Position numbers and translations under genes: made by a program
NCBI GenBank assembly: GCA_977006965.1
Contig: OZ345368.1
Coordinates: 1,860,001 to 1,924,000, forward strand
Reading direction: 5' to 3'
DNA from: Phymatolithon calcareum
Lineage: Eukaryota > Rhodophyta > Florideophyceae > Hapalidiales
DNA: 64,000 nucleotides
Shown here: positions 20,915 through 32,644 of the stretch, one piece after another
How positions within the stretch are numbered: the first letter of the stretch is position 1
Layout of the letters: each line of letters begins with the position of its first letter
Notes under the pieces: generated by a model
Databases searched by the model: none
What the model saw: only the letters and a program-made list of their open reading frames with translations
Told to the model about the DNA's origin: nothing

Positions 20915-22242
20915 TTACAGTGGAATCGCCCGTATGAGGGTGGGCAGCTCTCGTTTTGTCGCTAATGTGAGCGATGGAGAGTTCGAGCCTGATATTGAAG
21001 ATATGTGAAAACAATACAAAAGCGCCGACAACAAAGGGCGAGCCCCGAGTGCTATCCACATGAGACGTCCAACGGCGTGGCGTAGTGCATCCTGGTCTAT
21101 GCATTTGGTGGCTATTATTCCCTTAGATTCACGGACCGCGTGATCCAGCTTCCGTTGGTTAGGCCGCAGTATACCCTTGCGTATAAACCATATCCACCCT
21201 ATAAAAGGCATAACATCTTCTTCAACTGCGTCGATAGGAAATGATTTTCCTCATTTCCCGGCAGAAAGTTGTTGTCAAACTCCTTTTTGAAAGATTTGTT
21301 CAGTGCGACGACAGCCCTCTGTGGCCAGACGAGGCGCACAGCGTTGACATCATCGATTATATGAAGCACTAAGACATGTCCTTCTTGAACCTTAATTTCC
21401 TTGTCCTGGCGTTTCAATATGCAGAGATTTACAGGAAGCTTTTCCTTGATGCTCTCGCCGAGAGGAGTTTCCAAAAACGTTTTGAATGCATTCTTGATAC
21501 ATGTGAGAAAACGTGTGGGCTATGAACACAGCCCACTTAAATACCATTGGTAGGGGTGTCTGCACTGGCCTAGGGATCTCGTTTGGATGGATGTTACATT
21601 TGAAGTGATCCTTCAAGGCTATTGCAGTTCCGGAGAAAGACTTCTGTATTCAACAGATTTCAGTGGAAAGAATCTCGAGAGGGTACGAGGAAGCCGAATA
21701 TTGTGGAGCATGTTGGATATATCGAAGATTATTGCTTTTGGGATCGCGCTAGGGTCGATTCGCAAATTGTTGAATAAGTCTGGAGTTTGTAAATCCGTAT
21801 AAGGCGGGTCCAGCATGAACTCGTTTTGAACTCAGGGCCAGCTGATCATCCTGTCTCTTTTGTCGTCCTTGGCAACGGCGAATGACGTCATTGTCAGCTT
21901 ATCCGCTAAATTAACATAGGTTTCAGTCTCGAGCGAAATACGTGACCATGATAGCATGTTTGCTGTATGTGCTTTTTCCAGCACACGGTCGTAGTGACCT
22001 GGTTTGCAGTGCACTTTCGCTTCCGGAAGAGAAGCGTTTTCTGAGAGGGCGAGACGAACAGGGTCCATGAGCGAACGGTAGTTTGAGTCGGTAAAGTAAG
22101 ATGCGACTTCAGAGGGTAGTTTGTTAACCCAAAAATTATCTCCCGCTTCACTGCGAGCAGGAAGATCTATTTCCGAGGCGTCGATGGGCTCAAAATCGCC
22201 TCTGGACGCCTCCGGCGATAAGGCTCCAAGTAGTTCTGTCAT
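20915..22242 (-). pseudogene. YR retrotransposon 2: reverse transcriptase (frameshifted)
   Basis: In minus-strand order: KLTMTSFAVAKDDKRDRMI at about 21840-21900, a TGA near 21832, FDISNMLHNIRLPRT (catalytic Asp) at about 21700, PLPMVFKWAVFIAHTFSHM at about 21530, the active site LHIIDDVNAV (21349-21360, replacing YxDD), FIGWIWFIRKG at about 21190 and the connection domain DALRHAVGRLMWIALGARP. At least three frame changes and one stop occur. The Tyr of the active site is Ile, and LPMG has become LPMV. It is inactive. Confidence 0.82.
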
Positions 22243-24339
22243 GCATTGCCATGATTCCCAGTCTGATGGTTTCCGTTTTCGATTGGCGCCGGTTGCGGAC
22301 GAGAGATGTTTTGCTCAAAATCGACTCCGAGATTTTCGTAAAAGCTTGCAAGTCTCTCACTTATTGATCTTTGTGCTCTAGAGGAGGAGGGAGACTCAAT
22401 TGAAGATTTCGATGAATGGATTTCTTTTCCAAAATATAGATAATTCAATGCTTCAGCGATTGACTTGCCTTGGTTGGTATTTGCATTTCTTGCAATACGC
22501 AGTGGGAATGTCCTCTTTTCTTGGAAGATGAATTTAGTGGCATTATTTCCTTGGCTTATCGTCGTCTTGTTCACGCCGTTTCTTCCCCCATGCGTGAAGA
22601 GCGCTGCGCGATTTGACTGCGCTTGCGAATTGTTGAGTCACGAGGGTGTCCAAGGACGGCACTGAGAGAGTCTGGGTAGGGTGTGCTTCTAGCACGGGAG
22701 TGACGCGGCTCCAGGGCGCCCATTTCCTAATCGTTCTGTCCTGTGCGAAGCTCTCTTCGACTTTCAGGATGCAGTACAAGCGCCTCACGGCGACCTTCAT
22801 CCATGGAAAGCTCTCTACGGCTTCTTTCATTGACGGGTATCTCAAAAGATTCAGATGAACAATCCTTCCGGGTGTCACTGCTTCCATTTCCGCAGCAGAA
22901 ATTGTTTCTCGGGACCGTATGTTTCCACATTCGTTCCACCGCACATTAGTGATTAAAGAATTGATGGACCCATAATTGTTTGAACGCGGAGAAGGTACGT
23001 GCAATGAGCACGCCCAGGGTACATGGGAAACTGACTCGGAAGTAGGGGCGTGCTTCCTACGAGCCCGGAACGAAAATGCGTATTCGAAGCTTCGTTAATT
23101 CGAGATCCAAGTCTATCACCTCCGATTTCGGTGATCTTTAGACGCTTTTACGGTGGAGAACTGCGCGCAACTTCTTCTACGTCATCATCTAACTGAATTG
23201 TTCTGCGCTTTGGATATGACAGCAAGGGATTGGAATTGTTTCCTTCCTCTTCATGTTGAGCTTGTTTTACGACTTCCAATGTTTCTTCTGCCAGCTGGAG
23301 TATCCAGGATACGGCGACAAAAGCGAGCTGGTAGCTGTCGATGTTGTTGAGGGATCGAGGAGACAGGGTTCTATCAGCGTTTAGTTCGTGCCGGAGAAGG
23401 GAGTGCAAACCGGACGGATCATCTTGAGCCATTTTCTCGATATCTTCTGGATTAATGTCGATGATCTTGTTTGGTCGTCTTTGTCTTGAGATGGAGTATC
23501 ACCGGAGCTGGCGTCCCTTATCAGATCATCTCTCATCTTCAGTATAACATGGAGTAAGGTGCAAACTCGGCGTCTGGAGCTGATTTCAGAGCGTCGGGGG
23601 CGGAATCGTAGATATCTTTTAACTTCGCGGCAGGAAGCTTCACCAGATCGAGGACATCGATGTCTACAATGTGCCTATATGCTATTAGGAATGTTGAAAG
23701 CGTCGGCGGGTCATCGCGCATTCTTCTTGGGTGACTCCCATTTGTTCCGGCTGATGCACCTGATCTGCCATCATTGTGCACACCTCGAGTAAGCCTGGCT
23801 CGGGAGCGCGCTTGATGTCCCCGGATCGATTTATCACCGCCCAAATCGAGTTGCCCGGCCGCGGCCGACATCGGCAAGTTTTCCCGAGTACGGTAGTTCC
23901 ATGCTGGAGACGCGAGACAAGGGCTGTGAGTGCACACTTTGCCGCGGAAGAACAAAAGAAACGATTTCTCGATGCGGTCGAGCGGACGGATGCAGATGTT
24001 GCACGGATGCAACTTGGTCTCTCGCCGTTGAGATGCGTAAGCTCACGGCTTGGCACGTGCTATGATCCTGAGCTAGGTTTCTTCCGAGAGATTTGATTTA
24101 GGTTCATTGTTGGTCGCCGCTGGACCGGCTCTTGTGGCGGTTACTGCGGGCTTCGAGTTGAGTATGACAAAATCCAGGACACTCATTGAAACGAATGGTC
24201 GTGCGGCTGAACGGTGCTGCGGTCAAACCGTATTTTACATGTGGTTCATTGTCTGCCTTTGCTCTTCGAGGCTTGGGACATTCGTCTTCGTCCCTGCTTC
24301 GATTGGTTGATAAACGTTCTTCTGCGTTCCTTGAAATTG
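22243..24339 (-). pseudogene. YR retrotransposon 2: gag-like region
   Basis: Minus-strand frames 22239-22574, 22543-23004, 23148-23432 and 23539-24012 follow one another in the position expected for the N-terminal part of pol and for gag. They contain ESPSSSRAQRSISERLASFY, YPSMKEAVESFPWMKVAVRR and a QLDDDVEEVARS acidic end. None has a domain I can name, and frame changes separate them. The assignment rests on position and shared strand. The element's 5' end is probably close to the LINE junction at about 24340. Confidence 0.5.
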
Positions 24340-25146
24340 TACTTCCAACAAGTCTTCGGGCCACTGGCACGAGGAAAGACAGATAGATTTCGCCTACTGT
24401 GTCGAATGCAAGCTGCTTCCCATCGAAGGGAAATAATTGCTTTCAAGATGTTGAGAAGGACCATGGCGAAAGAAGGAAAGTTTCTGGATGAACCGCCAGA
24501 GAGAAGAAACTCAGAAGAGTTTCAAGCCCCAAGTAATGACATCACAGCGATGTATAGCAGAGAACCGTTTGATAAAGCGATGAAGCACATAATAGCGAAC
24601 CAATCTGCAGAAGATTCGATCAACAGTCCTGAAAAAGGAAGGAGAGACCGTCGAATCGAAGAGAAAGATGAAAATTTGGTACGACAAGACAAGAGAGTTC
24701 CCTGCAATACTCAAATTTCCGCAATTGAAACACAGGGAACTGGAGGTTAAGTAGGCATTTGGAAAATTTCCCCAACTGTCTAGCACACTGATGGCAGACA
24801 GATTTGGAAACAAAGTCAGACAGCACATGGAGGCCCTGGATCGCAACTTGTCAACTTATGAACTCAAGGAAGAAGTCAGAGCGGCAACTGAGAAGGCAGT
24901 ACATGACATTTTACTCTTCAGCAAAGCATCATGGAGAGTATGCAGAATAAAGAAGACCTGTACTGAAAGAAGAAGCGACATCTCGAAAACAGCTATGAAG
25001 AGCTACCAAAAACACTCGAGTGCATGCTAAGGGCTCAGATAAAATACCAGACATAAGACTAGAGCCGCCCTAGTGAGGGTAGCACCCGAGGAAGGCTTGC
25101 CCGTATATTCGTATGACTGTGGGGCTTTAAGAAATTGCAATAAAAA
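24340..25146 (+). pseudogene. LINE-A split copy, C-terminal half and 3' end
   Basis: It begins with QQVFGPLARGKTDRFRLLC and FKMLRRTMAKEG, continuing the LINE protein exactly where the 18.7-kb fragment stops. The frame shifts near 24640, and a TAG lies near 24750 where other copies have Asn or Tyr. The 3' UTR (25027-25146) ends GGGGCTTTAAGAAATTGCAATAAAA. The flank AGTCTCACCGAAAT at 25147-25160 equals 17782-17795, which is the TSD of the complete LINE insertion. Confidence 0.88.
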
Positions 25147-25160
25147 AGTCTCACCGAAAT

Positions 25161-26140
25161 GTTCAACATATGACGAGGGGATCCGATGGGAAAACCTCCG
25201 AGAAACTAATGTCGGATTGGCTGGCTCCTTCATGAACAGTGGGATTTTCCATTTTAAGCCGTCCTTTGCCTGTATCCGCGCCTCTTCTTTTGGGCTTACC
25301 TTTCCGTATACCACCCGATCGGCCTGCCCGCTTAGAAGATACTAGTTCCTGGATAGTCCTTTTTTGATGCAACTGTTTAGTTGTTTCTTTAAAAGCCCTC
25401 AGTCACACTCCGAGGACTGTGCGGGAGTAACTTTTCGAAACTTTTTCATTCTAGTATATCACCTAGTCCCTAATACCGGGTCTCCTCTTTTTCCATGTTA
25501 CCAATCTAAGATAGTTCTACTTTTAAACGCATCCTCTAATTCATACATTTTCCAGTGTCGATAGGAATATTCACTACAACTAACGCCATATTCGAAGTCC
25601 ATTCAATCACATTTGGACAGAGTTGAAAGACTGCTCTATATTGTAATATTCTATCAATTTGAGGAGCGGAAAGTTTGCCGAATAGGAACGTTATGCAGAA
25701 TCACGGCACCAAACTGCTGTGAAAGAAGTTAGGTGCTGCGACTCCAGCTTGCAAAATATGAGACGGAGAAAATGGACACCAACAAGGGCAAGGAAGAAGA
25801 TTGGCACAGATGCGGCGGGACATCTGTTTCCGTGAGGAATAATAACTATTACGCGGCTCAGCGAAGAGAGCTGCTGACGGCAAGGTTACAAACAGGAAGA
25901 GGAACTGCGGCTTTATCAGGCATGAATCGAGACAGAGATTGTCAAGAAGCATAGAACCGCCCTGGATTCCAAAGAGAATTCAAGCCTCTTCGTCTAAATT
26001 AAGTCGAGGAAACAAACTGTGGACAGTTAAGTGGTTTCTCCGACTTTTCCCCTGCGAATAACCGCGACGTATCCAGCCCAAATTGACAAACAAGTAACGA
26101 TGCAGCTCGAAACCCTCCAGCGAAACCTGACGTGATCACA
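25161..26140. other. No convincing gene
   Basis: A minus-strand frame at 25163-25372 has a basic GRSGGIRKGKPKRR stretch, and a plus frame at 25733-25954 has no recognisable features. Neither is supported by homology within the window. Confidence 0.4.
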
Positions 26141-26148
26141 GATGGACG

Positions 26149-28521
26149 CAGGGATAGTACCAATATTATTGTTATTTATTCGGGCACATGATGCAATAGC
26201 AATTGCAATTCCAATAATGCAAGGATGAAAGCAATAGGAATTGCAATATCTGACCATTTTTCTAATATCAATTGCAATAACAGAATCTAATTCAGGTCCT
26301 CCTGTGCCATGTCTTCACTCACGCGTTGGATCACTCTTGCGCTCCGGCCGGTGTTCATCGCCACGGAAGAAACAGCAGGGCTTCTAGTAATAACGGTGTC
26401 ATCCTCTTGCGATTGTCTGTCAAAACATTTTTGACAACCTGCCAAAGCCTCTCCACCTCGGCAGTTGATCCAAGAATAAAGTCGCGATTTATATAAATCT
26501 GATGGACCTCGGCACGCTTGCGCTTTTTTACGGCAATTCTTTACGCCATCGGCAGCCGGCCTCGATCCGATCCGCCGATGCAGCTTGTTATACCGTCATC
26601 GTGTTCTTGTTTGAGCTTCTTGCATGCATCCTTCTCTTCACTTGTCATAGTATCGGACTCACTGCGCTGTATGCTAACAACTCCCGACTCGAATGCTGGG
26701 TCACACACAATTGATGCACGTTATGCAATGTAGTGTTTTCCGAGCTGAGATCGGTATAATGGTGAGTTGACATCGTCCTTGCACTGATCGACTGCTGAAC
26801 TCAACTCATCAAGATCTAAGCGACAGTCCGACAACGAAACACAGCGCTTCTGTAGTTCTACAGTTACCTGGTTGATTTGCTTAAACTGACTTGTGTAGAG
26901 CATAGATCTGTTGCGAAACTGCTTGCTCTCGTCCATAGCTATCGTTGCTCCTTCCGCCTTTGCCGCGTCGATTAACTGCTCGCATATGCGGTTGAAGCGC
27001 TTGAGCATATGATACTTTCCAGACCAGCGCGTCTAATTATACATAACTGGAGCCAATTCAGTAATGCTGCGTAGTATTGCTCGGTTCTTCAGTTTTTTGC
27101 AGTCCTTCATCGCTGCATGCACTGAGTCTATCACTGTTTGGAATCTATCGTCACTGAAAACCATCTTGTTCACCTCTCGGTTGAACTTATGACTAGCACA
27201 GGTAACATGAGCAATTTCCATAAGACTGGCGATTGACTTGTTGACATTGCAGTTGTCTGAAACCTGAAAAACTGCCTAGATATGCACGTTGACCCCGAAG
27301 GAGTTGAACACGTCTTCTAGTTGACGCACGTGAGCGTGTGTGTTGAACGTAGTGGTTTCAAGATCCGACATGGCTCCTTGAACACCATCATCTTATACTA
27401 TCACAATAGGACTCACAGACAGATGCACAATAGCGAGCTCTTCAATCTCGCGCGCGGTACCTCTTTCCAGCATTTTCACACGTCTCATGAACAATGCGTA
27501 TACACCCAAGCAATGTTTCCCATTGGCGGTCCAGACATCGTACATAATGGCTCCTTTGGTATTACAAATATCGTCTCTGATTCGCAGTTCGACCAGCTCG
27601 ACGAGCTTGAATAGTGCCTCTTTGAATATCCGAGTTGAGAACTTCTCACGGAGAAAAGAAAACTTGCGATATTCCTCGCTTTGAACATGTGACACCGGCA
27701 GTGACATGTAGACGACAAGTCTAATATACCCGTACATGGCCTTTTTCTTGTCAGTTTCGAGAAATGTCATTGGTGAGTGCGTGGCGATAAACGAGCTTGC
27801 TTGGCGGCGGCGTAGACTGGCCAGCGCATCTCTGTAGACCTGAAAAACGTGATCTTCGCTTCCTCCAGATATGCAACTCTTCAAGTGGCTGTATGGGTTA
27901 GCATACCCCTTTCCTTTTTCAAAAGCGATTTCACTATTGTCTCGGCAGTCAGCACCTTTCGGGAGGAGAAGGATGTTAAAAGGCACCTTATAGCGTGTTA
28001 TTCCGGTTCTGCGAGACTGCACATCGCGTTCTTCTTCACGTAGCTTCTGCGTTAGCACCTCAACAACTTCTTTTGGGCCTGGTTTACGTCCGCTGCTTGA
28101 CATTCTGGACGTAGTGTCTCGGCAGAGCAATTCGCAGGAGTGTGAAGTCCAAGAAATTGCGTGAGCAAGACAGCATTCAGGAGCAATTTCCGAGTCAATG
28201 CCGGTCGACGTGTCTGTAATTATCGAGAGGCATCGATAACAGAGCAGAATTCCTGACAGAAATCGGATCCCGCAGATTCGGGTGGCAATACGTAAACTGT
28301 GTGGGGAGCTTCTATAACCCTTTTCCGTAAATTTCCCTTACAGATTCTGTACTGCAGCGCTGTATGACGATCCTGCCAGCGCCGAGGAGGGCAAGGGTGT
28401 ACCTTGATTTTCGATCATATGCCACTACTTTTTGCAATAATTATTGCAATAAGTACTTCTCAGGGCAATTAAGGCTTTATTGCAATAAATTGCAATAAAA
28501 ATAATATTGGTACCAAGCGTG
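26149..28521 (-). mobile_element. hAT-2 element, decayed
   Basis: The left end reads CAGGGATAGTACCAATATT (26149 on), and the right end is its imperfect inverted copy ending ...GGTACCAAGCGTG at 28521. Inner terminal sequence CAATATTATT.TTATT is inverted-repeated at 26161-26176 and 28494-28509. The flanks are GATGGACG (26141-26148) and GATGGATG (28522-28529), an 8-bp TSD with one CG-to-TG change. Both subterminal regions are rich in TTGCAATA motifs. The length is 2,373 bp. Confidence 0.82.
26355..28103 (-). pseudogene. hAT-2 transposase
   Basis: ATG 28103 opens SSSGRKPGPKEVVEVL. The frame carries KGKGYANPYSHLKSC (zinc-finger region), FKLVELVELRIRDDI, GAIMYDVWTANGKHCLGVYA (first catalytic Asp in YDVW), VSDNCNVNKSIAS (second Asp), TCASHKFNREV and TRWSGKY. 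A shifted frame continues FESGVVSIQR and ends with the hATC part AEVERLWQ...RKRMTPLLLEALLFL, TGA at 26355-26357. Internal TAGs lie at 27276-27278 (Trp in hAT-3) and 27033-27035, and frameshifts occur near 27400 and 26720. It aligns throughout with hAT-3. Confidence 0.85.
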
Positions 28522-28529
28522 GATGGATG

Positions 28530-28871
28530 TCACCACGGAGGTGGAAGTCAAACAAGCAATGAACAAATTGATTGTGTTGGAAATTGCGATCAAAGCGAAG
28601 AGGAAAGCCCGTCTACCTTCTTTCCAACAATTGGACATCGGCCATAAACCGTGAACGCTGATGCGCCTTCGCTCTTGGATGACCAATTTACGATAAGAAG
28701 CTGTACTTTACGAAGCTTGACCCCAATTAATTTTGATACTAACGTTGGTTCTCGTCCGCTATCCCTGCATGTGCAACAATAAGAAATAGCGTTTAAAGAT
28801 CTTCTAGCTGGCTCGATTTATTTAGTTCACCAGAGATCGTCAGGTATTCAATCATCATCACTCGCTAATTA
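28530..28871. other. No gene seen
   Basis: Short spacer between hAT-2 and gene X copy A. No motif recognised. Confidence 0.5.
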
Positions 28872-29255
28872 CTAACGCTGCACCAAATTATCGTCATCCG
28901 TAGACTCTTGACCCTGAACATCATCCTCATTACTTGCGCACTCTGCTCCCTGCACGTCATCATGGCTTTTGCCCTGAATTCCTTCAAATTCGGCATAGTG
29001 ATCATCACCCACTCCTTGATCTCCGACCTTATCTTCATCGCTATCATCAATGCAATAGAACGGATACTGAACGCGAATATTGAGAAATAATGCCGCCACA
29101 AAGCTGTAATCTCCGAACAATGGACAGACTGGGTGACGCTCCCTCAAAGCAGTGGCCACATCAATCAGACGGTCTTTATCATTGATAATGGTCATCAAGG
29201 GCATGACCGTGCCCACAAACAACCCGTTGAGGTTGATTTACACAGGCCAACTAAT
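28872..29255 (-). pseudogene. Gene X copy A, C-terminal part
   Basis: The minus-strand frame reads NLNGLFVGTVMPLMTII, ALRERHPVCPLFGDY, FLNIRVQYPFYCIDDSDED, then an acidic tail with repeated DDVQG. It aligns with 48994-49278 (SGLFIGMAMVLEY, GVFLNIEVALPCYC, SETED). The upstream half lies at 35051-35370, on the far side of the copia insertion. I do not recognise the protein. The acidic, Asp/Glu-rich C-terminus is the only compositional feature. Confidence 0.6.
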
Positions 29256-29690
29256 TGTTGGATGGAGGTTTGGTTGTTGATGGTTGAGATGGTTGAGATG
29301 GATGAGATGGTTGAGGTGGTTGAGATGGTTGAGATGGTTGGGTTGGTTGTGAGATGTTCCTTGGTTTATTGAGTCGGGGCTTCAGATCCGGGTCTTATAT
29401 AGGCCTCAGATTGAGGTATGATAAGACTTCTGATGCTCATTGCACTACTAACTGTGAGTGATTCAATCAACTAAAAGATTGAATTGTCGACTGTGATTGA
29501 TTCAATCAACAAAATGATTGAATTACTGACAATAACAAGATCAATCAAGAAATTGATTGAACTGCTACATTGTCAGTAAAGATGAAAAAACATGGATTGA
29601 TTCTATCATAACATATGAGAAATGGTTAGAGACTTATGAGAAAGGATATGTGTACTGCAACAAGAGCTCCAAGCAGTCACATTTCCAACA
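29256..29690 (-). repeat. Copia-1 3' LTR
   Basis: Boundaries are TGTTGG...CCAACA on both strands. It pairs with 34599-35045 at roughly 97% identity outside a variable GATGGTTGA array at 29262-29350. It contains TATATAGG-type promoter-like sequence and several ATTGATTGAATCAATC-like inverted motifs. The TSD CTAAT abuts at 29251-29255. Confidence 0.95.
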
Positions 29691-29699
29691 CTCCCCCTC
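29691..29699 (-). other. Copia-1 polypurine tract
   Basis: Reading the minus strand, GAGGGGGAG immediately precedes the 3' LTR. This is the expected plus-strand primer site of an LTR retrotransposon. Confidence 0.85.
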
Positions 29700-29711
29700 G
29701 ATCGAAGAAGC

Positions 29712-30428
29712 TTACGAACGTGCAGGATGCAACCCCATCTTTTTCGCGAACTCGGATACCTTGATTCGACTTAGGGGTTTCGTAAGTGCATCAGCGACCA
29801 TGCACTCCGTCGGACAGTACTTGAATTCCACTTTCTCGGTTGCCACAGCTTCGCGAACATAGTGATATTGAATATCAATCTGTTTATTTCGTTGGGTAAT
29901 TGCCTCGTTCTGAGTGGATGATACAGCGCCTTGGTTGTCCGAGAAGATGAGGATGCGAGATGGCTTGCTGAAACCAAGCATGTCGGAAACCAATCGCGAA
30001 AGCCTGACTGCTTCTTTCGCGGCGGCACATGCTGCAATGTATTCAGCCTCACATGACGATGTCGCGACAATGGTTTGCTTCTTGGATCGCCAGCTAATTT
30101 CTCCCCCTGCAAGCATGAAGACGTATCCACTTGTCGACTTGCGAGTTTCTTGACAGCCTGCCCAGTCGGAGTCGCTATACCCCACTGGAGTCAAACTTCT
30201 GTCCTTGCCAAATAGAATCCCATGATCACGAGTTCCGGCGATGTAACGTAAAACACGCTTAACAGCCGTCCAATGGATTTGCAGTGGATTCTCACAGAAG
30301 GAAGAGAGTTTTCCGACAGCATCCGAGATATCCGGCCGACTTCCAACCATCAGATACATAACGCTTCCAATTGCAGGTCGATACGGAACCTCAGATGAAA
30401 CAGAATCTGTGATGTCGAGTTCATGCAC
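29712..30428 (-). pseudogene. Copia-1 RNase H domain
   Basis: The frame begins just after the RT frame ends, overlapping by 8 bp in another phase. It has PYRPAIGSVMYLMVGSRPD, GYSDSDWAGCQETRKSTSG (Asp), TSSCEAEYIAACAAAKEA (Glu), IFSDNQGAVSST (Asp) and ends TECMVADALTKPL. This is a complete copia RNase H. The phase change from RT is a single-nucleotide indel near 30425, so it is not translated from the main frame. Confidence 0.9.
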
Positions 30429-32625
30429 GGTACTGCTCCATCGGCGTTGGTACCGGTTTCGAATTTTCCAAGTTAAACCGCTTCAAAACGGTTTCCGCGT
30501 ACGACTTCTGCGATAGGTGTAATGTTCGGAGATCACGATCCCGACGGATCTCCAATCCGAGGAATACGCTTGCGTTTCCAAAATACTTCATCTCGAATCG
30601 CCGGTTAAGCTCCCCCTTCATCCAAGCAATGGCAACATTATCGTTGCCAGCAATGAGCAAGTCATCGACGTACAATGCAATGATCATAATGCTCTTGGAT
30701 GTGTGCCGAACATAAAGACACGGGTCATTCGGACTGCTTGTAAATCCGAGTTCATTGATTAAGAAATCATCAATCTTAGCATGCCATTGTCGGGGAGCTT
30801 GTTTTATCCAGTAGAGAGCCTTCAACAGTTTACACACGAGGTCAGGACGCTTGGGATCGCGAAATCCGGCGGGAACGTCCATGTAAATATCTTCATCCAA
30901 GTCTCCGTGCAAGAATGCAGTGACGACATCCATTTGGACAAGTTCGAGATCATGAACTGCCACCGTGGCGAGAAGAATCCGAATTGATGTGAACTTCACG
31001 ACTGGGGCATATGTTTCGCCGTAATCCACACCGTGCACCTGTCGGAACCCTTTCGCGACAATGCGAGCTTTCGGGCCAGTGTCCTTGACTTTAAACACAT
31101 ATTTGCAAGGGAGAACGTTCATTCCGGATTCGCGTGGTACTAATGTCCAAGTCTTGTTGCGCATGAGACATGAGTGTTCTTTCTCAATCGCAGGGGACCA
31201 ATAGTCAACGTTGTCTTTAGACGTCGCGCTTCTGAAAGTCTGCGGAACTTCTTGAGAAGACAAAGCAGTTTCAGTTGCAAAGTTGGCGGATTCGAGAGCC
31301 AACATGGCTGTATGCGGACCAGCATTCCAGAAATAATTTGATGGCTTTGAGACACGGGTAGATCGACGAAGTATGGGTTTTGCGACTAACTCAGGAGTTG
31401 CGTCAGCATTAGAAGTTGAGATAGATTCTTCTTTAGAGATACTGTACTGACCATCACCGTTGTCCTTTCGTTCGTCCACGGTACCCTCCACTGCAACGTC
31501 CTCGGCTTTCACAGCAACCTCACGGATGTTGGCATAGTTGGGTTTCTGCTCGACCTTGATGATCGCTGTAGGAATTTCGGTAGCTTCCTCGGTTTCAAAA
31601 GCATCGTGAAAGCTTTGGTCAAACCCTGCATTTGGAAAGCTGATTGGTATATCCGTTTTAGGATTCTCAGTTTCGCATGCCGATTCGTCAAATATAACAT
31701 CCCGAGATACGATCACCTTGCATGCATTCGGATCCCATAACTTGTATCCCTTAGATGCAAACGAGTACCCCATCATGATCGCTTCACGAGTGCGAGAGTC
31801 GAGTTTCTTGACCTTCTTTTTCGGAATCACGTACCAACACTTAGCGCCAAATACGCGTAAGTGTTCCAAGTTTGGTGCGGCTCCCATCCATATGTGATGG
31901 GGGGTCGTGTTCGAAGGAAGTCCTCGCGACGTAACTCGATTTCGAACATACACAGCAGTTGACAGTGCTTCAGCCCAGAACTTCTTCTCGATGACTTTGT
32001 GATGAAGCATCGAGCGCACTAAGTTGAGTAAAGTGCGGTTCATGCGCTCAGCCACCCCATTCTGTTGAGGAGTGTAAGCAACGGTGAGTTGATGGTGAAT
32101 GCCGTGATCGGAAAGATATGACTTGAACTCATTTGACAAGTATTCTCCTCCGTTATCGGTCCGAATATCTTTGAGCTTAGGTGCCGGTGAGAATTGATGT
32201 ACGTTGAGGTGTTTCAGCTTTCTTCCGGTGTGTGTTTCAGCGTATTTGTGAAATTTCTGAAAGCACTCGAAGCTCTCGGACTTCTTTCGCATGGTGAAAA
32301 CTGTGGTCCATTTGGAGTGATCATCGATAAACGTGATGAAATACCGAGAGCCACCTAGTGATGGGATGTCAATTGGACCGAGAACGTCGGAATGCACGAG
32401 ATCGAGAAGTGCGTCCGACCGAGAACCACTAGACTTCGGGATAGCAGCACGATGTGCTTTCCCAGCAATGCAACCTTTGCATACATTTTCCGACGAAGAC
32501 CCTGGATCGATATGCAATCCTTTTACAACCCCATGGCGTGCCATTCCAGAGATTCCAGTAGGACTGATATGCGCGAGACGCTCGTGCCATAGCTGTAGGC
32601 AGACGAGGGATGTTTCCTTGGACAT
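30421..32625 (-). pseudogene. Copia-1 integrase and reverse transcriptase
   Basis: An open frame of 734 codons. The GAG-pre-integrase zinc region has LWHERLAHIS and CKGCIAGKAH. The integrase triad lies in VHSDVLGPI, RTDNGGEY and QQNGVAERMNRTLL. RT motifs follow: KARIVAKGFRQVHGVDY, MDVVTAFLHGDLDEDIYMD, ALYWIKQAPRQW (Gly of the usual ALYGLKQ replaced by Trp), ALYVDDLLIAG with the active site at 30661-30672, and FLGLEIRRD. The catalytic residues are intact. Frame changes at both ends (about 32630 and 30425) separate it from gag-protease and RNase H, which are one polyprotein in active copia elements. Confidence 0.92.
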
Positions 32626-32644
32626 GGTTTGTTCTCCGGACGAT

